Program-made: the position numbers and the translations under genes
The notes under the pieces: model-generated
Told to the model about the DNA's origin: nothing
Seen by the model: only the letters and a program-made list of their open reading frames with translations
Databases searched by the model: none
Part shown: piece by piece, positions 44,481 to 55,820 of the stretch
How the letters are laid out: the number at the start of each line of letters is the position of its first letter
How positions within the stretch are numbered: the first letter of the stretch is position 1
From: Fictibacillus aquaticus
Lineage (GTDB): Bacteria > Bacillota > Bacilli > Bacillales > Fictibacillaceae
Length of the DNA stretch: 64,000 bases
Direction: 5' to 3'
Assembly: GCF_002245695.1 (NCBI RefSeq)
Contig: NZ_NOII01000001.1
Span: 744,001 to 808,000 of the forward strand

Positions 44481-45743
44481 TCAGATCGTCCCCTCATCCT
44501 TGAAAGATTTCGTTTTTCTGAAGTTATACAGAGCTACCGTAACGATAACGATAGAGAGCAATACTGTAATAGCAGCCGCTTTAGAATACTGTGATGATGT
44601 CATGGTCAAGGAGTAAATCCATGAAATGAGGATATCAGTACCCCCTGCGTTCTGACCTGCTACTGGCGGACCGCCAGCATTAAAGAGATAAATAACATTA
44701 AAGTTATTAAAGTTAAACGTATATTGTGTGATAAGAATCGGCGCTGTTGCGAACAGAATCATCGGAAGTGTGATTGCTTTAAACTTATCAAACGTTGAAG
44801 CTCCGTCTACAGTCGCCGCTTCGTAAAGTTCTTCAGGTATCGATTGCAGCACACCCGTCGTCATTGCCATTACAAACGGGAAGCCTAGCCATGACTGGAT
44901 GAAAATCAGTGCGATCTTCGAATAGAAAGGATCTGTCATCCATTCTATGGAATCGATTCCAAGAGAGGCTAAAATTTGCATATTAATCGCTCCAAATGAC
45001 TCGTTGAACAATCCGCTGAAAATAAGGATTGAAACAAATGCGGGTACTGCCCATGGGAGGATTAATAATGTTCGGATAAGGCCTTTAAATTTTAGATCCT
45101 TCTGATTGACGACAACCGCCAGGAAGATACCGATCGCCACTTGAAGAGTGGTCGCAGAGAATGTCCAGATTATCGTCCAGGCAAATACAGAGATGAATGT
45201 TTCACGCCATAAATCTAATGCAAAGATGTCAATAAAGTTCTGGATGCCTACCCATTCTACAAGCTTTGCAGGCGGTGAATGGTACAGGTCATAGTTTGTA
45301 AAAGCAAGCAAGATCATAAATAAGATCGGGAAGATAACCACAAAGATCAACAAGAAGAATCCTGGTCCGACCATCAAATAAGGAAATCCTTTATCTACAA
45401 CAGTCAAATATTGTTCACGCAGTGTATTAAGGGCGATGCCTTGGTCGCGTTTTTTCCCATTTTGAGAAGCATCATACAAGTTGAACGCGTAGAAACCAAG
45501 TCCAATTGCGATAATGATCAGTGCAATAATACCTTCTACAAGCAAAAATACTGAATGATCTCGGAACGGCACTTCACCAAGCGTGACGATGCCCCATAAT
45601 CCCATGTTGAGGGTATTAAAAAATACAATAAAATAGGAAGCTGCCAGCAAGAGAAATAGTGAACCTTTTAGCCACTGTTTGTTAAATATCTGGCCCAATC
45701 CTGGAATGACTGACAATAACATCGCTTTCTTTTGATAAGTCAC
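44481..45743 (-). CDS. mdxF: Maltodextrin ABC transporter permease MdxF/MalF
   Basis: A 420-residue permease with an extended N-terminal region bearing extra helices (residues about 1-90) ahead of the transport domain. The EAA loop ELYEAATVDGASTFDKFKAI is visible. GTG 45743 with GGAG upstream is the start. It lies downstream of the binding protein gene across a 145-base spacer with a strong hairpin. Confidence 0.92.
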   Translation of the reverse strand: MTYQKKAMLLSVIPGLGQIFNKQWLKGSLFLLLAASYFIVFFNTLNMGLWGIVTLGEVPFRDHSVFLLVEGIIALIIIAIGLGFYAFNLYDASQNGKKRDQGIALNTLREQYLTVVDKGFPYLMVGPGFFLLIFVVIFPILFMILLAFTNYDLYHSPPAKLVEWVGIQNFIDIFALDLWRETFISVFAWTIIWTFSATTLQVAIGIFLAVVVNQKDLKFKGLIRTLLILPWAVPAFVSILIFSGLFNESFGAINMQILASLGIDSIEWMTDPFYSKIALIFIQSWLGFPFVMAMTTGVLQSIPEELYEAATVDGASTFDKFKAITLPMILFATAPILITQYTFNFNNFNVIYLFNAGGPPVAGQNAGGTDILISWIYSLTMTSSQYSKAAAITVLLSIVIVTVALYNFRKTKSFKDEGTI

Positions 45744-45842
45744 GAAGGGCTGTCTCCTTTCTTTGCTCCCTTTTGCCGTATGTATTCGAAAGACTTGAGG
45801 ATCCGTCTAAGCCTTTCCAATACGTACATAAAGGGATAGAAA

Positions 45843-45869
45843 GCAGTACCCGGAAACCGGGTACCGCTT
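45843..45869 (-). terminator. Hairpin between mdxE and mdxF
   Basis: A 12-bp stem (45843-45854 with 45858-45869, one wobble) with a 3-base loop has only a weak T-tract. It is likely an mRNA-stabilising or attenuating element that raises mdxE over the permeases. Confidence 0.65.
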
Positions 45870-45888
45870 ACCTTTTCATATAAAATGC

Positions 45889-47139
45889 TTATTTTTTCTT
45901 GTGGTTCGTTTCAATGTTTTGGTTGATTTGCTTCACAGCGCCTTCAAGTGCTTTTTGCGCATCTGATTTACCAGTTGCAGAAAGCTGAAGAGCGTTTGCA
46001 GCAGGAGTCCAAACCTCAGCCATCTCAGGGATGTTAGGCATTGGAACACCGCGCTCTGACTGGATTGCAACTGCTTTTGCAGCTTCGTTGTCAGCGATGA
46101 TTGGATCTTCCATAAGCTTTACAACTGGCGGGATTTCCGCTGTCTTTTCAAAACGAACTTTAGAGTTCTCTTCGTTTGTGATGAACTCAACAAGCTTTGT
46201 AGCCCATTCTTGGTTCTTAGAGTAAGAACTTACAAAGTATCCTTTAACACCGATAAATGTTTTTACATACTCGCCGTTAGGAAGCTTTGGAAGCGGTGCA
46301 ACACCGATATCGATGCCAGCATCTTTATACGGCTGGAAAGACCACGGTCCGTTCATTACAGAAGCAGCCTTTTTAGTAGTAAACAATGCGTCGATTGTTT
46401 GTCCTGCATCTTTTCCGATGATTCCTTTAGGGAACAATCCTTCTTTATACCAAGAAGTAATATAGTCTAAACCTTCAACACCGCCATCGTTAGCAAGACC
46501 AACGTCAGATGGGTCAAGAGTTCCATTGTCATCTTTAAACACGTATCCGCCCATTCCAGAAAGAACTCCGTGTGCGAAGTAGAAATCAGTCCAGTTAGCA
46601 AGATAAGAGTATTCAGCTCCGAACTTGTCGCCTTTAAGCTCGTCCAATGTTTCTGGAGCTTTTTCCATTAATGCTTTGTTGTATACGAAAACTGGAGTTT
46701 CAGTAGACTTTGGCAGTCCGTAAAGGTTGCCATCATAAGTTAGCGCATTGATTGATGATTCTGTGTAAAGTTTCTTTGTTTCATCAGATACTTTAATTGG
46801 AGCAATTAATCCTTCCAATGCAAGCGGTCCAACACGGTCATGCGGAGTTGTGATGATGTCCGGCCCTTTGCCAGAACGTCCGTCAAGACGAAGCTTTTCT
46901 TGCTGGTCAAGCATCGGCTTTTCTTCAAGCTTTACTTTGATGCCGTATTTCTTTTCGAATGCCTTAATCGCATCTTGTGTGCCGATCCCTTTTTCTTTAT
47001 CTTCCCAGATCGTCAGCTGTTTCGGCTTATCAGCTTCTTTCCCGGCTTCTTTTCCGCCCTCTTCTTCCTTTGGTCCGCATGCTGCTAAAGAGCCTGCTGC
47101 CAAAGCAAAAGTTAAAGGCCATGCTAGTAACTTTTTCAT
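45889..47139 (-). CDS. mdxE: Maltodextrin-binding lipoprotein MdxE/MalE
   Basis: A 416-residue SBP family 1 lipoprotein. The lipobox is LAAC after a 20-residue signal, followed by a Glu/Lys-rich linker. Maltose-binding landmarks are GPDIITTPHDRVGPLA, MNGPWSFQPYKDAGID and the late SERGVPMPNIPEM. ATG 47139 follows GGGGATC; the ATG at 47196 is upstream of the promoter and rejected. The ATPase (MsmX type) is not encoded here; in B. subtilis it is shared and lies elsewhere. Confidence 0.93.
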   Translation of the reverse strand: MKKLLAWPLTFALAAGSLAACGPKEEEGGKEAGKEADKPKQLTIWEDKEKGIGTQDAIKAFEKKYGIKVKLEEKPMLDQQEKLRLDGRSGKGPDIITTPHDRVGPLALEGLIAPIKVSDETKKLYTESSINALTYDGNLYGLPKSTETPVFVYNKALMEKAPETLDELKGDKFGAEYSYLANWTDFYFAHGVLSGMGGYVFKDDNGTLDPSDVGLANDGGVEGLDYITSWYKEGLFPKGIIGKDAGQTIDALFTTKKAASVMNGPWSFQPYKDAGIDIGVAPLPKLPNGEYVKTFIGVKGYFVSSYSKNQEWATKLVEFITNEENSKVRFEKTAEIPPVVKLMEDPIIADNEAAKAVAIQSERGVPMPNIPEMAEVWTPAANALQLSATGKSDAQKALEGAVKQINQNIETNHKKK

Positions 47140-47163
47140 GGTTGATCCCCCTATGAAATATTG

Positions 47164-47191
47164 TTTATACGTTATACAACCGTTTGCACAA
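47164..47191 (-). promoter_or_regulatory. mdxE promoter with LacI-type operator
   Basis: On the minus strand, TTGTGC (47186-47191) and TATAAA (47164-47169) are spaced 16 bp. The spacer contains CAAACGGTTG (47177-47186), a LacI/MalR-type half-palindrome, so regulator binding would occlude the promoter. Confidence 0.65.
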
Positions 47192-47232
47192 TACACCTAA
47201 AAAAAAGCATGTTACGATCTCTTTTTGTTTTG

Positions 47233-47246
47233 TGAAAACGATTGCA
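47233..47246. promoter_or_regulatory. Candidate catabolite-responsive element (cre)
   Basis: TGAAAACGATTGCA differs from the CcpA consensus TGWAANCGNTNWCA at one position. It lies upstream of both divergent maltodextrin transcripts. A weaker match (TGCATACGCTTACA) lies at 47310-47323. Confidence 0.55.
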
Positions 47247-47335
47247 TGAACCGCTTACTTTTCATTATACATGGGCTTTTCTTTTTTACAACTCTTTTTT
47301 TCAAAAAAATGCATACGCTTACAAAACCTTGTGTA

Positions 47336-47365
47336 TTGACAAAATCACACCTTATGGAATACAAA
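47336..47365 (+). promoter_or_regulatory. Promoter of the cyclomaltodextrinase gene
   Basis: A perfect TTGACA (47336-47341) and TACAAA (47360-47365) are spaced 18 bp. The start codon is about 100 bases further, past a hairpin. Confidence 0.6.
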
Positions 47366-47383
47366 TAAACTATATCAATTTGA

Positions 47384-49213
<1,830 letters not shown>

Positions 49214-49219
49214 TGCTGG

Positions 49220-49262
49220 AAAAAAGCTGGCTTAAAATTGCCAGCTTTTCCTTTTATTTTTA
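49220..49262 (+). terminator. Terminator of the cyclomaltodextrinase gene
   Basis: A 10-bp perfect stem (49222-49231 with 49240-49249) is followed by T-rich sequence. Confidence 0.85.
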
Positions 49263-49326
49263 TAGCAAAAGGAATACAATGAAGGATGTTCTTTTTTATC
49301 ACCTATTGTTTAAAGGGAGGCCATTA

Positions 49327-50682
49327 ATGAGCAAACAAACTATAAAAACGTCAGCTGCAGAGAAACTATCATTATTTGCTATCACATGGCCAATTTTCAT
49401 TGAGTTTCTTCTGCATATGCTGATGGGGAACGCCGATACACTTATGCTTAGCCAGTATTCCGATCATTCTGTAGCAGCAGTCGGCCTGACCAATCAGATT
49501 CTCTCCATCGTTATTGTCATGTTTGGCTTTATTGCGACAGGTACGAGCGTTGTTATCGCTCAAGCGGTCGGTGCGAAAAATTATAAAACGGCAGAAGAAA
49601 CCATCATTCTATCAATCGCTGCAAACCTTGTGTTCGGACTCTTGCTTAGCGCCGTCCTCTACTTTTTTGGCGGAGTTTTTCTTTCCTGGGTGCAGACCCC
49701 TCCAGAACTGATGGCGGAAGCAAAAAGCTATTTATATATAGTTGGAGGATTTTCTTTTATTCAGTCAGTGATCATGACAGTCGGCGCCTCTCTTAGAAGC
49801 TATGGTTTCACAAAGGATGCGATGAACGTCACGATCGGGATGAACATACTAAATGTTATCGGAAACTACCTATTTATCTTCGGACCAATGGGTATTCCTG
49901 TTCTTGGTGTCGAAGGTGTGGCCATATCTACTACGGTCAGCAGATTAGCGGGGCTGATTGTTCTTCTCGCCCTTCTTAAAAAGAGGACAAAAGTCAGCTT
50001 TAACTTCCGGCGTGCGGCCAGCCTGCCTTTTGTGCATCTGAAAAATGTACTGCGTATAGGACTTCCTGCTGCCGGAGAACATCTTTCCTACAGTACATCG
50101 CAGATGGTCATCACTATTTTTATTACGATGATCGGAACACAGGCATTAACAGCAAAAGTATATTCGTTTAATATCATGATGTTTATCTTTCTTTTTTCTG
50201 TCTCGATCGGACAAGGAACACAGATTATTGTCGGCCAGCTGATTGGGGCGAGGAAGCTTAATGAAGCTTATCGCACATGCCTTTCCAGCTTGAAATATGC
50301 GATGCTGATCACATTCGGCATGTCCGTTCTCGTTGCGATTTTAGCAAAACCGCTGCTTTCTGTCTTTACGGACAACAGTGGTATTCTAGGAGTCGGTGCA
50401 GTCTTGCTGACTTTAACTATTCTTCTAGAACCGGGCCGGTCGTTCAACCTTGTTGTTATTTCCTCCTTAAGAGCAGCAGGAGACGCGAAGTTTCCGGTAT
50501 ACATGGGCATTTTATCGATGTGGGGATTAAGCGTTCCGCTGTCTTATATTCTCGGCATCACGTCCGGTCTCGGTTTAGTCGGAATTTGGATTGCCTTTAT
50601 CGCAGATGAATGGCTTCGCGGGCTGCTCATGCTGCGGCGCTGGAAACAGCGCGCCTGGCAGGAAAACAGGCTTGCAGCTTAA
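49327..50682 (+). CDS. MATE-family multidrug/cation efflux protein
   Basis: A 451-residue exporter with twelve predicted helices arranged as two MatE repeats (residues about 20-180 and 245-405). Landmarks are GNADTLMLSQYSD in helix 1-2 and the equivalent segment AAGEHLSYSTSQMV in the second repeat. ATG 49327 after AAAGGGAGG is chosen; an open frame extends upstream through the preceding terminator and is not real coding. Substrates are unknown. Confidence 0.9.
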   Translation: MSKQTIKTSAAEKLSLFAITWPIFIEFLLHMLMGNADTLMLSQYSDHSVAAVGLTNQILSIVIVMFGFIATGTSVVIAQAVGAKNYKTAEETIILSIAANLVFGLLLSAVLYFFGGVFLSWVQTPPELMAEAKSYLYIVGGFSFIQSVIMTVGASLRSYGFTKDAMNVTIGMNILNVIGNYLFIFGPMGIPVLGVEGVAISTTVSRLAGLIVLLALLKKRTKVSFNFRRAASLPFVHLKNVLRIGLPAAGEHLSYSTSQMVITIFITMIGTQALTAKVYSFNIMMFIFLFSVSIGQGTQIIVGQLIGARKLNEAYRTCLSSLKYAMLITFGMSVLVAILAKPLLSVFTDNSGILGVGAVLLTLTILLEPGRSFNLVVISSLRAAGDAKFPVYMGILSMWGLSVPLSYILGITSGLGLVGIWIAFIADEWLRGLLMLRRWKQRAWQENRLAA

Positions 50683-50712
50683 TAGATTTCATGAAAAGCT
50701 AAATCTTTATAC

Positions 50713-50770
50713 AAAAAAACCGTCTGCTTTAGGATGCAATCGCAGCCTAAAGCAGACGGTTTTTATTTTT
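50713..50770. terminator. Bidirectional terminator between the MATE gene and asnB
   Basis: A 15-bp perfect stem (50719-50733 with 50746-50760) has A/T arms on both sides. Confidence 0.9.
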
Positions 50771-50789
50771 ACTTATTCCTCACTTTCAT

Positions 50790-52637
50790 TTATTCAACAA
50801 TATTAATATTGTAGTCGGTCAGCCAGCTGTCAATCTGTGCGATATGCGCCATAAGCTGTGGCCCTGTCATCAGCTGTCCGAACCACGGTGTTTTGAATGC
50901 TTCCCCATTCGTATCAATAATTTCCTGCACTTTCTTTTTATCCATAATTTCAAATAGCGGCGAATTTTTATTATCAGCAATGCACTGAAGCCAGTCTCTG
51001 ACTCCCTTAGTGTAAACCGGGTGATGTGTTTTTGGGTATGGACTTTTCTTTCTGTACAGAACATCGTGAGGAAGAATGCCAGTCAAGGCTTTGCGAAGGA
51101 TGCCTTTTTCTCTTCCGTCAAGCATTTTCATATCCCATGGAATGTTCCATGCATATTCCACGATACGGTGATCAGCAAACGGTACGCGGACCTCAAGGCT
51201 CGCTCCCATGCTCATACGATCTTTCCTGTCGAGCAGCGTCGTCATGAACCAGATCATATTTAAGTAGAAAATTTCACGCCTTCTTGCTTCAGCCGGTGCT
51301 TCTCCGGCAAGCTTAGGTGTTTCATCTACCGTTTCCTGATATCTTTCCTGTACATATTGTGCCAGCTGAAGCTTTGATTCAACATGAGGAAGCAGCAGCT
51401 GTCTTCTTTCATCAGTCGATCTCATCCAAGGGAACATGTTCCTGTTCAATAACTCTTCTTTATGGAACCATGGGTACCCTCCAAAAATCTCATCTGCACA
51501 TTCTCCAGATAATGCAACAGTCGACTGCTGCTTAATATGCCGGCAGAACCATAATAACGAAGAATCCACATCTGCCATGCCTGGCAGGTCTCGAACCGTG
51601 ACAGCTTCCCGCAGGTGGTTGATCAACAGCTCGTTATCAATGATACAGGAGTGATGGACCGATCCAGAAGATTGCACCATCATCTCTATCCATGGTGCGT
51701 CCGAGTTAGGTTGGAAATCACTTGCTTTGAAATATTTTGCGTTTTCTTCATAATCAATCGAGAACGTATGAAGCTCACCCTTTTTCTCTGCGTCAAAATG
51801 TTTTGCAGCGATCGCCGTAATCGCAGATGAGTCCAGCCCTCCAGATAAAAATGTGCACACCGGCACGTCTGCGACAAGCTGACGTTCCACGGCATCTACA
51901 ACAAGGCTCCTGACATTCTCGACTGTCTCTTGCAGATCGTGTTCATGCGGTTTGCTTTCTACATTCCAATAACGCCAGATTTTTAAGCCGTTTCTTGAAA
52001 ACACAGCAGCATGCGCAGGGCGGAGCTCTTTCACTCCATTAAACACACCCACGCCCGGTGTCCGTGATGGACCTAGACCGAAAACTTCCTGCAGCCCTTG
52101 AATCCCGATTTCCGCCTTCACGCCAGGATGTGCGAGCAGCGCTTTTATCTCAGAACCAAATAGAAAAGAACTGCCTTTATCACAATAAAAAAACGGCTTA
52201 ACACCGAGACGGTCACGCGCTAAAAATACAGTCTCTCTTTCCGCGTCATAAATGGCAAACGCAAAAATACCGTTGAATTTCTCCAGACAGTTCTCTTTCC
52301 ATTCCATATAAGCGGTCAGCAGCACTTCCGTATCTGAATGACCTGTAAATGTATAGCCCCTCACTTGCAGCTCTTTTCTGATGTCTTCCGTATTGTACAG
52401 TTCCCCGTTATAGCAGATCGTATATGTTGCACCATTTTTTTGCCGTGTCATAGGCTGGACGCCGCCTTCGATATCGACGACTGCAAGCCTTGCATGCCCG
52501 AAGCCTACATGTACATCACTCCAGACGTTCAGCGCATCTGGACCTCTTTTGGACAGCGTATTTGCCATTTTAAGCAGCACTTTTTTCTCGCTCGCTACAT
52601 GATGTTTCCAGTCGGCCCAGCCTGTTATGCCGCACAT
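50790..52637 (-). CDS. asnB: Glutamine-hydrolysing asparagine synthase
   Basis: A 615-residue class II amidotransferase converting aspartate to asparagine with glutamine and ATP. The mature catalytic Cys is residue 2 (MCGITGWADW). The glutaminase domain includes CYNGELYN and GHSDTEVLL, and the synthase P-loop is FLSGGLDSSAI. Cys2 numbering decides the start at ATG 52637 (AAAGGG upstream). The length is nearest to B. subtilis AsnO (about 614), the sporulation-linked paralogue, but I cannot assign the paralogue firmly. Confidence 0.92.
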   Translation of the reverse strand: MCGITGWADWKHHVASEKKVLLKMANTLSKRGPDALNVWSDVHVGFGHARLAVVDIEGGVQPMTRQKNGATYTICYNGELYNTEDIRKELQVRGYTFTGHSDTEVLLTAYMEWKENCLEKFNGIFAFAIYDAERETVFLARDRLGVKPFFYCDKGSSFLFGSEIKALLAHPGVKAEIGIQGLQEVFGLGPSRTPGVGVFNGVKELRPAHAAVFSRNGLKIWRYWNVESKPHEHDLQETVENVRSLVVDAVERQLVADVPVCTFLSGGLDSSAITAIAAKHFDAEKKGELHTFSIDYEENAKYFKASDFQPNSDAPWIEMMVQSSGSVHHSCIIDNELLINHLREAVTVRDLPGMADVDSSLLWFCRHIKQQSTVALSGECADEIFGGYPWFHKEELLNRNMFPWMRSTDERRQLLLPHVESKLQLAQYVQERYQETVDETPKLAGEAPAEARRREIFYLNMIWFMTTLLDRKDRMSMGASLEVRVPFADHRIVEYAWNIPWDMKMLDGREKGILRKALTGILPHDVLYRKKSPYPKTHHPVYTKGVRDWLQCIADNKNSPLFEIMDKKKVQEIIDTNGEAFKTPWFGQLMTGPQLMAHIAQIDSWLTDYNINIVE

Positions 52638-52820
52638 TGCTGTCACCCTTTCTTTCTGCAAAGAATCTTTTCGCCCAATAATCAGACTATGCAGAGCAGC
52701 ATGTACGAGTGACTTTAAATCGGTGTTATATATATTTGTGAGCAGGTAAAGTGAAGGGTATAATCGAATAATGAAGAATATCTCATTTTCATTACAAAAG
52801 CATTCGAAAGAAGGTGTAAG

Positions 52821-53912
52821 ATGCCACAGTCAAAAATGTTCAGGGTTGGATACGCGCTGCTTCTTATTTTCTTGCTTATTTGGGTCGGCACGAAAATTGA
52901 TTTTATATTCCGCCCGCTAGTCGTTCTTGTTCAGACCTTATTTGCTCCATTCCTTCTTGCCGGTGTCCTGTACTATTTATTCCGGCCTGTTGTAATCTTT
53001 TTACATAAGCGGAAAGTGCCAAAAATATTATCGATACTACTCATTTACGGAGCCGCTATCGGCCTGATAACTCTTCTCGTCTACACGGTCGGACCAATCC
53101 TTCAGCGCCAGGTGAGCAGTCTTATTGAAAACATGCCAGGTCTCATCGACTCGGTAAGAGGAAAAATTGTCGAGCTTCAAAACAATAAATGGATTGACCG
53201 TTTTCAGGAAAGCGGAGAGTTCAACCCGAAAGAGCTATCTGATAAAGTGACAGGCTATCTGTCTTCAAGCGTTTCGACTATCAGTACAAACATCGCCAAC
53301 TTTATTTCAATTGTGACCAATATCATCGTTGTATTTGTTACGGTTCCTTTCATTTTGTATTACATGCTGAAAGAAGGAGAAAAAGCTCCGCGGCAGGTCC
53401 TTTCTCTTCTGCCGATCAAACAGCGTGAAAACGGACAAAAAATTCTAAAAGACATGGATCTGGCATTAAGCGGCTATATTCAAGGACAAATTCTTGTCAG
53501 TGTCGTCGTCGGATTGATGCTTTACGCAGGATATTTAATTATTGGAATTGAGTACTCCTTGCTTCTCGCACTCGCTGCCATGCTGACTAACGTTATTCCA
53601 TTTTTAGGTCCGATCATCGGTGTGATCCCGGCTATTATCGTTGCCGTCACCGATTCTCCAGTGATGGTTGTTAAGGTGCTGATCGTTATGGTCATCGCCC
53701 AGCAAATCGAAGGAAACTTAATTTCTCCCCAGGTAATGGGACGCACACTTGACATTCATCCACTGACGATTATCTCACTGCTGTTAGTGGCAGGTAGCCT
53801 CGGCGGTCTGCTCGGCTTGATTCTCGCAGTCCCAGTCTTCGCAGTCTTAAAAGTTATCGTTCTTCACACTTACAGACTGATCAAGCTGCGCAACCTTCAA
53901 AACTATGAGTAA
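52821..53912 (+). CDS. AI-2E family transporter (permease-like)
   Basis: A 363-residue membrane protein of the AI-2E/UPF0118 family. There are two helices near the N-terminus, a cytoplasmic helical middle (residues about 95-155) and five or more C-terminal helices with PFLGPIIGVIPAIIVA and GGLLGLILAVPVFA. Members export autoinducer-like molecules or act as Na+(Li+)/H+ antiporters, so the substrate is not predictable. AAGGTG precedes the start. Confidence 0.88.
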   Translation: MPQSKMFRVGYALLLIFLLIWVGTKIDFIFRPLVVLVQTLFAPFLLAGVLYYLFRPVVIFLHKRKVPKILSILLIYGAAIGLITLLVYTVGPILQRQVSSLIENMPGLIDSVRGKIVELQNNKWIDRFQESGEFNPKELSDKVTGYLSSSVSTISTNIANFISIVTNIIVVFVTVPFILYYMLKEGEKAPRQVLSLLPIKQRENGQKILKDMDLALSGYIQGQILVSVVVGLMLYAGYLIIGIEYSLLLALAAMLTNVIPFLGPIIGVIPAIIVAVTDSPVMVVKVLIVMVIAQQIEGNLISPQVMGRTLDIHPLTIISLLLVAGSLGGLLGLILAVPVFAVLKVIVLHTYRLIKLRNLQNYE

Positions 53913-53915
53913 TGG

Positions 53916-53942
53916 AAAAAACCGGCCAAGGCCGGTTTTTTG
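53916..53942. terminator. Terminator between the AI-2E gene and mtnD
   Basis: A stem of at least 7 bp (53921-53927 with 53930-53936) with A and T runs on either side, between two convergent genes. Confidence 0.88.
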
Positions 53943-53960
53943 TGTGGAAATTTATTCAGC

Positions 53961-54488
53961 TTAAAGTGCTTCCTTATCGTAGATCGGTACCCAGCCTTCT
54001 TTTGATTTAAAGATACGCACAGCCACCACTTTACGGTCTTCTTGCAGTGTGAAGTAATGGCGGTAATTTTCAGGAACAGAGATCAAGTCGCCTGGCTCCA
54101 GTTCTACGTCAAAAAAACGTCCGTTCGGCCCTTCGATCGCGAAAATACCGTGCCCTGAAACAATGAACCGTACTTCATCATCACTATGATGATGTTCATT
54201 AAGAAAGTTCTTCAGCAGCTCATCAAGGTTTGGAGTCGCATCAGACAGCGAGATCACATCCTCTGTCACATATCCTCTGCGGGCTGACAACTCGTCAATC
54301 TCGCTTCGGAAAGCAGCCACAACTTCTTCCTTTTCTGCATCAGTTAGAGAGTAATTCTCTCGTAAATGAGCAGGTAGTTTTTCAATCTCCCATTTTTCAT
54401 AGATGACTTCCTGGCTGTTCAAATATGCTTCCACTTCTGTCTGAAGTTCAATTCTTTCTCCGTTATCATGAAAACGCAGTTGTGCCAT
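53961..54488 (-). CDS. mtnD: Acireductone dioxygenase MtnD
   Basis: A 175-residue cupin enzyme of the methionine salvage pathway. With iron it converts acireductone to 2-keto-4-methylthiobutyrate and formate. Metal ligands are visible in EHHHSDDEVRF (His, His, Glu), and a later HYF supplies the last His. AGGAGG lies upstream. It is the last gene of mtnWXBD. Confidence 0.95.
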   Translation of the reverse strand: MAQLRFHDNGERIELQTEVEAYLNSQEVIYEKWEIEKLPAHLRENYSLTDAEKEEVVAAFRSEIDELSARRGYVTEDVISLSDATPNLDELLKNFLNEHHHSDDEVRFIVSGHGIFAIEGPNGRFFDVELEPGDLISVPENYRHYFTLQEDRKVVAVRIFKSKEGWVPIYDKEAL

Positions 54489-54501
54489 TATTTTTTTCCT
54501 C

Positions 54502-55158
54502 CTAGAAATTTATGATTTTTTTTGCGCTGAACTTCTTCACACTTTGAAAGAGATTAAGAGACTTCAGCTTAATATGATAAGAAAATAAAAACTCAAACGC
54601 TTCAAGATGTTTTTTCGCTTCAAAAGCGTTTTTTCCCCAAACGGTAATACCGTGGTTTCGGATTAATACTGCCTTAGTTTCAGGCTGGATAACAGAAGCT
54701 GTCGCCTCAGCCAGACGTTTCAAATCAGCGTAGTTTTCTACGATTGGCACGGTAATCTCGCCATCTTCCTCCCAGATTCCGAAAGCCTTAATCAGCTCTT
54801 GTCCTCTGAATGTAATGGACCCTTCTGATGCGTACATTTCAGATATGATATTGTTATCAATTGTATGAACATGGAGGCAGCAGCCAGCATCAGTATACCT
54901 GTATACTTCACAGTGGATATCTGTTTCAGCAGATGGCTTAAGAGCTGTCTCTTCTGCAGGTAACCCAAACTCATCCACAAGCAGGAAATCTTCTTCTGTA
55001 CGTTTTCTTTTATCCTTTCCGCTCGCTGATACGAGAAATGTTACCGGCTCATTGCTTACTTTAATCGACAGGTTTCCGCTCGTTCCAGGAAACCAGTCTC
55101 TTGCAGCTAATTCGTCCTTAACATCGGCAAGCTCTGACCAGCGCAGTTCTTTTGTCAT
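54502..55158 (-). CDS. mtnB: Methylthioribulose-1-phosphate dehydratase MtnB
   Basis: A 218-residue class II aldolase-fold zinc enzyme that dehydrates 5-methylthioribulose-1-phosphate. Key segments are [20 protein letters not shown] (two metal His) and [10 protein letters not shown] (third His). Start overlaps the mtnX stop by four bases (ATGA), indicating coupled translation. Confidence 0.94.
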   Translation of the reverse strand: MTKELRWSELADVKDELAARDWFPGTSGNLSIKVSNEPVTFLVSASGKDKRKRTEEDFLLVDEFGLPAEETALKPSAETDIHCEVYRYTDAGCCLHVHTIDNNIISEMYASEGSITFRGQELIKAFGIWEEDGEITVPIVENYADLKRLAEATASVIQPETKAVLIRNHGITVWGKNAFEAKKHLEAFEFLFSYHIKLKSLNLFQSVKKFSAKKIINF

Positions 55159-55820
55159 GAAACTGCCTCCTTCTTTTTTTCAAGATGACCAATAATATCG
55201 TGGAAGGTTTCAAACGGGGTGAATGAAATGTTCAGATCTCTGCACTTTTCAATGAGAAAATCTCTTGCGAACACCTCATCCGCACGTTTTGCCGCCACAA
55301 CATCTGTGATAGAATCACCGATTACTATTTTATAAAACTCATCACTGTCCCATTTTCGCAAAATGCTAGGCTTGCAGCATCCGCATCCATTCTCGCAGTG
55401 TTCATCGCATTCGTTTGGCCATGTGATCTTGATGGTTTCTTCAGTAAAGTCACTGCCGTTGCAATAAACATGATCATTGCTGATATAGTCTTCAAGGTAC
55501 GGATAGACGAAAAAATCGATGCCTCCGCTTACAACATAAAATTCAATGTTTTCGTTTTTCGCATATTGGATGATGTCTTCAAAACCTCCGCGAAGTTTTG
55601 ACCGAGTCAGTACAAAGCGGATGATTTCTTCTTTTTTGCTTGAAGGGACCGATGCGAACATCTTTCCTACCCCTTCTTGAATGGATATTTCACCGCCAAG
55701 AACTTTTTTGACCGTTTCTTCCCATCCGTTTCCGCCAAACTCTTTCATGATGCTGACGATGTTATCCTTTTCAGTGATGGTGCCGTCAAAATCACAGAAG
55801 ATTACTTTTTTCTTTGTCAC
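55155..55820 (-). CDS. mtnX: HK-MTPenyl-1-P phosphatase MtnX
   Basis: A 221-residue HAD phosphatase that removes phosphate from 2-hydroxy-3-keto-5-methylthiopentenyl-1-phosphate to give acireductone. Motif I is CDFDGTIT and motif III is [14 protein letters not shown] Cys-rich loop ([10 protein letters not shown]) is present. GTG 55820 is chosen because it overlaps the mtnW stop as GTGA and gives the usual MtnX N-terminus; ATG 55841 would add seven residues. Confidence 0.92.
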   Translation of the reverse strand: MTKKKVIFCDFDGTITEKDNIVSIMKEFGGNGWEETVKKVLGGEISIQEGVGKMFASVPSSKKEEIIRFVLTRSKLRGGFEDIIQYAKNENIEFYVVSGGIDFFVYPYLEDYISNDHVYCNGSDFTEETIKITWPNECDEHCENGCGCCKPSILRKWDSDEFYKIVIGDSITDVVAAKRADEVFARDFLIEKCRDLNISFTPFETFHDIIGHLEKKKEAVS

